A DNA stretch of 28,864 bases, from the NCBI GenBank assembly GCA_030463445.1, contig JAQGFW010028496.1, positions 1 through 28,864 on the forward strand, given 5' to 3'. This DNA comes from Euplotes aediculatus (lineage: Eukaryota > Ciliophora > Spirotrichea > Euplotida > Euplotidae). Of this stretch, positions 23,966 to 28,864 are shown piece after piece; position 1 is the first letter of the stretch; each line of letters begins with the position of its first letter. The notes beneath the pieces were generated by a model. It was not told the origin of the DNA, did no database searches, and saw nothing but the letters and a program-made list of their open reading frames with translations. The position numbers and the translations under genes are program-made.

Positions 23966-24964
23966 GTGGCCCGTATTACAATAAAAGATATAGCCAGAAG
24001 GCTGAACATCAACCCCTCCACCGTATCCCGTGCCCTCCGCGACCATCCCGATGTTAGTGCCAGCCTGCGCCAGGATATTAAACAGCTGGCCGACAAAATG
24101 GGCTATAAGCCCAATCTGATGGCGATTAACCTCCGCCGGGGCAGCAGCCTGACCATTGGACTGATCATTCCGGAGATCTCTTCCTTCTTTTTCCCATCCC
24201 TGATCCGCGCGGTGGAAGAAGCCACCCATGCCAAAGGGTATAACCTCCTGGTACTACACTCCAATGACAACCTCGACCGGGAAATCGAAAACGCTGAAAT
24301 CTGTGCCAATCTGGGGGTGGATGGTGTTTTGGTATCCCTATCGCGGCAGAGCCACGATATCGAACATTTTCAGGAACTCATGGCGGCCGGTGTACCGATT
24401 GTCTTTTTTGATAAGGTTGTCCATAATTCCCTGGCCCACCAGGTGGTGATGCCCGGAAAGGAAGCCGCCTCCCTGGCAGTGGAACAATTGACTACTACAT
24501 TGCCCTTTGGGGCTCGTATCATGGGAGTGTTTGCCGATACCCGGCTCTCCATCACCGAAGACCGGCTGGAAGGGTTTAATGAAACATTGCGTCAGCATAA
24601 CTGGACTGAAGACTGTATTCAACGCGTAATTACCGACGATCCTAAGGAAGCAGGCGATCAATTCCAGAAAGCCTGGGATTCTCCGGCAAGGCCAACCGGA
24701 CTCTTTGTGATGAGCGACGAACTGCTTTCCGGCATTCTACCCATATTATATAAGAATACGGTACGGATTCCAGAGGAGCTCCAACTGGCTGCTATCAGCG
24801 ATGGAGAACTCCCCCGGTACCTCCCCTTTAAATTTCCGTATGTACGTACTTCGGGTTTCGAAATGGGACAGGCAGCGGCGGCCTTGCTGTTTCAACTGAT
24901 CCGGCAATTACCCATCGTACCCGAAACACATTATATGGAGGTTCAGGTAGTCAGCACCCCCTGA
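23966..24964 (+). CDS. LacI/GalR-family transcriptional regulator
   Basis: 332 residues starting with GTG; the next codons (ARITIKDIARRLNINPSTVSRALR) give a textbook LacI helix-turn-helix, so this start is firm. The HTH spans about residues 4-50, with the hinge region near SASLRQDIKQLADKMGYKPN. A periplasmic-binding-protein-like ligand domain then runs from LTIGLIIPEISSFFFPSLIRAVEEATHAKGY to the end. It is a cytoplasmic dimer that responds to a sugar or sugar phosphate. It is divergent from the Sus operon and preceded by tandem operator-like dyads, so it most likely controls that operon and itself. A shared operator core upstream of the transporter operon suggests a wider regulon. Its 3' end overlaps the convergent next gene by 22 bp. 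Confidence 0.93.
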   Translation: MARITIKDIARRLNINPSTVSRALRDHPDVSASLRQDIKQLADKMGYKPNLMAINLRRGSSLTIGLIIPEISSFFFPSLIRAVEEATHAKGYNLLVLHSNDNLDREIENAEICANLGVDGVLVSLSRQSHDIEHFQELMAAGVPIVFFDKVVHNSLAHQVVMPGKEAASLAVEQLTTTLPFGARIMGVFADTRLSITEDRLEGFNETLRQHNWTEDCIQRVITDDPKEAGDQFQKAWDSPARPTGLFVMSDELLSGILPILYKNTVRIPEELQLAAISDGELPRYLPFKFPYVRTSGFEMGQAAAALLFQLIRQLPIVPETHYMEVQVVSTP

Positions 24965-25431
24965 ACCTGCGTGTTCATAGATTCCATTAAGAGTGCTTCC
25001 ACCGGAACCTGCTGCAGTAATTTTTCCTCCAGCAGATTGGCGAAGGCCTCAAAATAAAGGATCACATCTTCCCGCTGATTGCGTTTTAGCCAGCGAAACC
25101 CACCCGGCAGGCTGTTCAGCACGGCCCTGTCTTCCAGGTATTCAATATTATGGATATCCGTGGGGGTGAGCCCAATCTCCTGCAATTTGGTCATCATGAG
25201 TCCCAGTGGCACACTGGTTACCGAGCAGTATTCCTCCGCAATTTCTGTCCACTCCCCTATTCCCGTATGCGCATACTGAAGGATCTCTTCCTTGCTGAGT
25301 TCGGTAACCACCTGCAACAGGTTACCACAATTACATCCGCCATGATGGCCCCAGGCATAATAAGCACCGTTCTTCAGATTCGAAGCTGTTTTCCGCAGGG
25401 CCTCAATTAATACCATTCCAGGTGTTGCCAT
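24943..25431 (-). CDS. Unrecognised conserved-looking small protein with HHGGCNCGN motif
   Basis: 162 residues from the ATG at 25431 (MATPGMVLIEALRKTASNL). The frame is open to an ATG at 25494 that would add 21 polar residues; both starts are possible. I do not recognise a named family. Visible features are a histidine/cysteine cluster WGHHGGCNCGNL (H29, H30, C33, C35 with the short start), which could bind a metal or act in redox, and then an amphipathic helical region rich in Glu/Leu to the end. There is no signal peptide or membrane segment, so it is probably cytoplasmic. It overlaps the lacI-like gene tail to tail by 22 bp and is divergent from the tricorn-like protease gene. Whether it belongs to the sugar locus is unclear. 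Confidence 0.6.
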   Translation of the reverse strand: MATPGMVLIEALRKTASNLKNGAYYAWGHHGGCNCGNLLQVVTELSKEEILQYAHTGIGEWTEIAEEYCSVTSVPLGLMMTKLQEIGLTPTDIHNIEYLEDRAVLNSLPGGFRWLKRNQREDVILYFEAFANLLEEKLLQQVPVEALLMESMNTQVQGVLTT

Positions 25432-25547
25432 ATCAATATCATTTGTATTAAAATTCCTATAAACGGTGCAATTGAAATCGCTTTGTTTAAACATGAGGCG
25501 CCTGCAATTGATCCATCCTTAACTTTAGTACTCTAAACAGCTGTAGT

Positions 25548-28500
25548 ATGAAACACATGTATAAGGCTTTGTTGGTCTGCCTGCTCGGGACAGGTTTGCA
25601 GGCCCAGGAAAATCCGCTCTGGATGCGATATCCGAGTATTAGTCCGGATGGCAAAACCATTGCCTTTGGTTACAAGGGCGATCTCTACCGCGTAGACGCT
25701 GCCGGTGGTGTGGCCATTCCCATAACCATTCACGAGGCACAGGATATGATGCCGGTCTGGAGTAAAGATGGAAAGAGTATTGCGTTTGCATCTGACCGTT
25801 ACGGCAACTTCGATGTATTTGTAATGCCGGCAACAGGTGGCACACCGGTGCGATTAACAAATCACAGTTCACCGGATTTTCCCTTTGATTTTTCACCCGA
25901 TAACAAACAAGTGATTTTTGGAAGCGCCAGAAATATTCCTGCAGAGAATATTCGCTTTTACAGTCCGCGTTTGTTTCAGAATTTATACAGCGTTTCGGTT
26001 ACAGGTGGACGTAATGTCCTGCTGAGCTCAGCCGGAATGGATATTGCCCGCTATAACAGCAAAGGCACACAGATCGTATTCCAGGATCGCAAGGGATATG
26101 AAGATGCCTTACGCAAGCACCACAATTCTTCTGTTACCCGCGATATCTGGGTGATGGAAACCGCCACCAATACCTTCCGCAAAATTTCCGGATATGAAGG
26201 CGAGGATCGGGAGCCGGTATTCAGTGGCGATGATCAGTTCATCTATTATCTGAGTGAGAAAAATGGCAACCAGAATATTTATAAGGCACCGGTACTGAAT
26301 CGCATGGCGGAGCAGCAGCTCACCAAACTGGACCGCCACCCGGTGCGTCATTTATCAGCAAGTAGAGATAACACGCTTTGTTATACCTATAATGGTGAGA
26401 TCTATACGCTGAAAGAGGGTGAGCAACCGAAAAAATTAGCGGTGCAGATCTTTAATGATGGCAGAGCTGGTGTAACGAAGAATGTATCCATCAATGGAAA
26501 CGTAACGCAATTTGCCTTATCCCCCAATGGAAAAGAAATCGCCATTGTAACGCGTGGCGAAATTTTTGTAACCAGTGTGGAAGGCAAACAGACCAAGCGT
26601 ATTACCAATACACCAGAGCAGGAAAGAATGGTCCAATGGAGTCCGGATGGCAAAACATTGGTGTATGCAGCTGAGCGCAATGATAACTGGGATATCTACC
26701 AGGCAACAATAGCACGTGCAGAAGAACCCTATTTCTATGCGTCCACTGTGATCAACGAAACACCCCTGATTGCATCCACTGAAGAAGAATTCCAGCCGAA
26801 GTTTTCTCCGGATGGAAAAGAAATAGCCTATGTAGCAGAACGTAATCAGTTGAAAGTATATAACCTGGCATCGAAGAAAACACGCACGCTGTTGCCTACG
26901 GGTCATAATTATTCCTATGCAGATGGCGACTGGGATTTTAACTGGAGTCCGGATGGCCAGTGGATTATCTGCGACGACAGTGAAGGCTCCATGTTCCTGG
27001 GTAATATGGCCATGATCAAGGCGGATGGCAGTGCCGGCATTGATCATCCGTTGCGCAGTGGCTTTGGACAGAACAATATGAAATGGGGCATGGATGGCAA
27101 AGTGGTACTTTGGACAAGTGCGAAGGAAGGCAGAAAATCACTGGCCAACCAGGGCAGCCGGGAAGTGGATATTTATGCAGGCTTCCTGGACCAGGATCTG
27201 TACGATAAGTTTAAGATGAGCAAGGAGGAATATGCGTTGGTGGAAGAAAAGAAGAAGGAGGAGGGGAAGAAGGAGAGAGAGGAGAAGAAGGAGACGAAGG
27301 GGACGAAGGGGGCAAAGGAGACAAAGGAGGCTGAGAAGCCGAAGTGGAGTCCCTTGGTGGAGAATCTGGAGAACAGGGTAGCGCGACTAACTATCAATTC
27401 CAGTTCCATTGCTGATTATGCTTTGAATAAGGACGGTTCCAAAATTTATTACCTGGCGGCGTTTGAGAAAGGATATGATCTCTGGGTAACGGAACCACGT
27501 ACCAGGGAGACAAAAATTCTTGCAAAACTGGGTGGTACACCTAGTGGTATCCAGATGAGCAAGGATGGTAAAAGCCTGTTTGTTACCAATAGAGGATCAC
27601 TGGTTAAGATTGATGAAGCCGGCAAGATTGCTCCGGTGGCGATTGATGGCGAAATGGTCTTAAATGCAGCAGCCGAACGGGAATATATCCTGGATCATGC
27701 CTGGAGGCAGGTGCAGAAGAAATTTTATGATCCCAAGATACATGGCATTGATTGGGAGGGACTGAAAAAAGACTATGCGCGTTTCCTGCCCCATATCAGC
27801 AACAACTACGATTTCCAGGAACTGCTGAGTGAACTATTGGGCGAACTGAATGCTTCACATACAGGAGGACGTTATAGTCCGCAAATGCAGAATCCCGATG
27901 CCACTGCAGCGCTTGGCCTGCTCTATGATGAAAGCAAAGGAGGTAATGGACTGATCGTTACAGAAGTAATTGAAGGCGGACCGCTGGATCGCGGGGAAAG
28001 TAAGGTGAAAGCAGGTGTAGTGATTGAAAAGATAGATGGTGTGGCTATTAGCCAGGAGAACGACTGGACAGCTTTATTGAATCGCAAAGCGGATAAGAAC
28101 ACTTTGTTGAGTTTGTATGATCCAACATCGGGCAAACGCTGGGAGGAAGCAACCAAGCCCATCAGCTTCCAGGAAGAGGCATCGCTTATGTATAAACGCT
28201 GGGTGAAGAAGATGGATGCGATGGTAAATAAACTCAGTGGAGGCAAAGTGGGATATGTACATGTGCAGGGCATGAACGATGGCAGTTTCCGCTCTACTTT
28301 TGATGCTACCATGGGAAAAAACTTCGATAAGGAAGCATTGATTGTAGATACCCGATTCAATGGAGGTGGCTGGTTGCACGACGACCTGCTGAATTTCCTC
28401 AGTGCCAAACGTTACCTGGATTTTGCGCCACAAGGCAACAAACTGAAAGATGGTGAGCCCATGGGCCGCTGGAGCAAACCCAGCTGCGTGGTAATGAGTG

Positions 28501-28814
28501 AAAGTAACTATTCCGATGCCTATATCTTCCCCTATGTGTACAAACAGCAGGGAGTTGGCAAACTGATCGGCATGCCGGTTCCGGGAACAGGTACCGCAGT
28601 ATGGTGGGAGCAGCAAATTGATCCTACCATCGTATTTGGTATTCCAATGATTGCTACTATTGGTAAGGAAGGCAGACCGACAGAAAACTTGCAATTGGAG
28701 CCGGATATCCGGGTACCGCTTTCTTATGAAGATTTTCTGAATGGGAAAGATGCACAGATTGAGGCGGCGGTGAAGGAGATGTTGAAGACGATCAATGAGA
28801 AGAAGGCGTTTTGA
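25548..28814 (+). CDS. Tricorn-like S41 protease with PD40 propellers and PDZ domain
   Basis: A 1088-residue exported protein (signal MKHMYKALLVCLLGTGLQAQ; an ATG three codons later would also serve). The N-terminal 700 residues hold PD40/WD40-like blades (ISPDGKTIAF, WSKDGKSIAF, FSPDNKQVIF, WSPDGKTLVY). A PDZ-like domain follows the first catalytic segment (about 785-850), then the S41 core. Catalytic residues line up with archaeal tricorn (S745/H746, S965/D966, E1023): ASHTGG gives S770/H771, NYSDAYIFP gives S989/D990 and TENLQLEPD gives E1046, with TRFNGGG as the oxyanion region. It would degrade peptides, most likely in the periplasm because of the signal. A Lys/Glu-rich loop (566-598) interrupts the second propeller region. 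The gene appears unrelated to the sugar locus. Confidence 0.9.
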   Translation: MKHMYKALLVCLLGTGLQAQENPLWMRYPSISPDGKTIAFGYKGDLYRVDAAGGVAIPITIHEAQDMMPVWSKDGKSIAFASDRYGNFDVFVMPATGGTPVRLTNHSSPDFPFDFSPDNKQVIFGSARNIPAENIRFYSPRLFQNLYSVSVTGGRNVLLSSAGMDIARYNSKGTQIVFQDRKGYEDALRKHHNSSVTRDIWVMETATNTFRKISGYEGEDREPVFSGDDQFIYYLSEKNGNQNIYKAPVLNRMAEQQLTKLDRHPVRHLSASRDNTLCYTYNGEIYTLKEGEQPKKLAVQIFNDGRAGVTKNVSINGNVTQFALSPNGKEIAIVTRGEIFVTSVEGKQTKRITNTPEQERMVQWSPDGKTLVYAAERNDNWDIYQATIARAEEPYFYASTVINETPLIASTEEEFQPKFSPDGKEIAYVAERNQLKVYNLASKKTRTLLPTGHNYSYADGDWDFNWSPDGQWIICDDSEGSMFLGNMAMIKADGSAGIDHPLRSGFGQNNMKWGMDGKVVLWTSAKEGRKSLANQGSREVDIYAGFLDQDLYDKFKMSKEEYALVEEKKKEEGKKEREEKKETKGTKGAKETKEAEKPKWSPLVENLENRVARLTINSSSIADYALNKDGSKIYYLAAFEKGYDLWVTEPRTRETKILAKLGGTPSGIQMSKDGKSLFVTNRGSLVKIDEAGKIAPVAIDGEMVLNAAAEREYILDHAWRQVQKKFYDPKIHGIDWEGLKKDYARFLPHISNNYDFQELLSELLGELNASHTGGRYSPQMQNPDATAALGLLYDESKGGNGLIVTEVIEGGPLDRGESKVKAGVVIEKIDGVAISQENDWTALLNRKADKNTLLSLYDPTSGKRWEEATKPISFQEEASLMYKRWVKKMDAMVNKLSGGKVGYVHVQGMNDGSFRSTFDATMGKNFDKEALIVDTRFNGGGWLHDDLLNFLSAKRYLDFAPQGNKLKDGEPMGRWSKPSCVVMSESNYSDAYIFPYVYKQQGVGKLIGMPVPGTGTAVWWEQQIDPTIVFGIPMIATIGKEGRPTENLQLEPDIRVPLSYEDFLNGKDAQIEAAVKEMLKTINEKKAF
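27242..27338 (+). repeat. In-frame purine-rich low-complexity tract coding a Lys/Glu loop
   Basis: Inside the tricorn-like gene, the plus strand is purine-only for 53 nt (27242-27294) and then continues as imperfect GACGAAGGG/ACAAAGGAG units to about 27338. It codes a run of Lys, Glu, Gly and Thr (residues about 566-598). GAG and AAG dominate here, while GAA and AAA are common elsewhere in the gene, which suggests simple-sequence expansion within a tolerant surface loop. Confidence 0.75.
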
Positions 28815-28823
28815 ACTACGGTC

Positions 28824-28864
28824 AAGTGAAAGGTGAAAAGTGAGAGGTGAAAGAGGGTGAAAGG
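28824..28864 (+). repeat. Intergenic heptamer tandem repeat (RRGTGAR), continues past the window
   Basis: Directly after the tricorn-like gene, four consecutive 7-mers AAGTGAA, AGGTGAA, AAGTGAG and AGGTGAA (28824-28851) are followed by a stretched unit AGAGGGTGAA and AGG. The strand is G/A rich with regular GTGA cores. The right end lies beyond the window, so the copy number is unknown. No hairpin-type terminator is visible before it. Confidence 0.6.

Noticed and set aside
28074-28694. Long open frame on the minus strand inside the protease gene (206 codons)
   Set aside because: It is antisense to the conserved S41 catalytic region, its translation has no recognisable family and it has no sensible upstream region.
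1-28864. CRISPR arrays, tRNA or rRNA genes, insertion sequences and prophage genes
   Set aside because: No regular direct repeats with spacers, no RNA gene signatures and no transposase, integrase or structural phage genes were seen on either strand.

Overview
The window looks like a chromosomal segment of a Bacteroidota bacterium, most likely from the Chitinophagaceae or a close relative. The reasons are a SusC/SusD pair, signal peptides ending in ...QAQ, large FG-GAP/ASPIC-UnbV lipoproteins, a tricorn-like S41 protease, moderate GC content and the lack of strong Shine-Dalgarno sequences. The genus is inferred. No rRNA, tRNA, CRISPR array, prophage or insertion sequence was seen. Coding density is very high, and the longest gene-free stretch is the 297 bp between the susC-like gene and the lacI-like gene.

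Layout. (1) 1-1309, plus: the 3' part of a MarR-type regulator, a 12-bp palindrome that could be its operator, and an NmrA-type NAD(P)-binding protein, closed by a strong terminator. (2) 1352-3351, minus: a DUF937-TM-OmpA envelope protein and an M23-type metallopeptidase without a signal peptide. (3) 3438-6832, plus: a tightly packed operon of an SLC45-like sugar MFS transporter, a GH100-like invertase-type glycosidase and a PfkB/fructokinase-type kinase. (4) 6829-10486, minus: a periplasmic GH65 hydrolase and a GH37 trehalase. (5) 10551-12425, plus: two tandem paralogous membrane-anchored SRPBCC-like/GyrI-like proteins. (6) 12431-23668, minus: a Sus-type operon read in the order SusC, SusD, lipoprotein A, lipoprotein B. 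Lipoproteins A and B are giant FG-GAP/ASPIC-UnbV proteins, and a strong hairpin separates susD from lipoprotein A. (7) 23966-24964, plus: a LacI-type regulator with a GTG start, preceded by tandem operator-like palindromes. (8) 24943-25431, minus: an unrecognised CxC protein. (9) 25548-28814, plus: a tricorn-like S41 protease, followed by a purine-rich heptamer repeat that runs off the window.

How the genes may work together. Regions 3-7 read as one dispersed locus for small non-reducing or alpha-linked glucosides. SusC/SusD, probably with the two lipoproteins, would take up ligand at the outer membrane. The GH65 enzyme and trehalase would cut glucosyl linkages in the periplasm. The SLC45-like carrier would import a disaccharide, and the GH100-like enzyme plus the kinase would hydrolyse it and phosphorylate the fructose. 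The LacI protein is the obvious regulator. A sequence sharing its operator core (AACGGTTT) also lies upstream of the transporter operon. The GH65 protein carries two glutamates 144 residues apart, the same spacing I recall for the catalytic pair of a characterised Flavobacterium alpha-1,2-glucosidase. Together with trehalase and an invertase-like enzyme, this points to trehalose, sucrose and perhaps alpha-1,2-glucosylated forms of them, such as osmolytes. The substrate is inference.

The part least explained by textbook models is the pair of >1100-residue calcium-motif-rich lipoproteins that occupy the place where SusE/F-type glycan-binding proteins would be expected.
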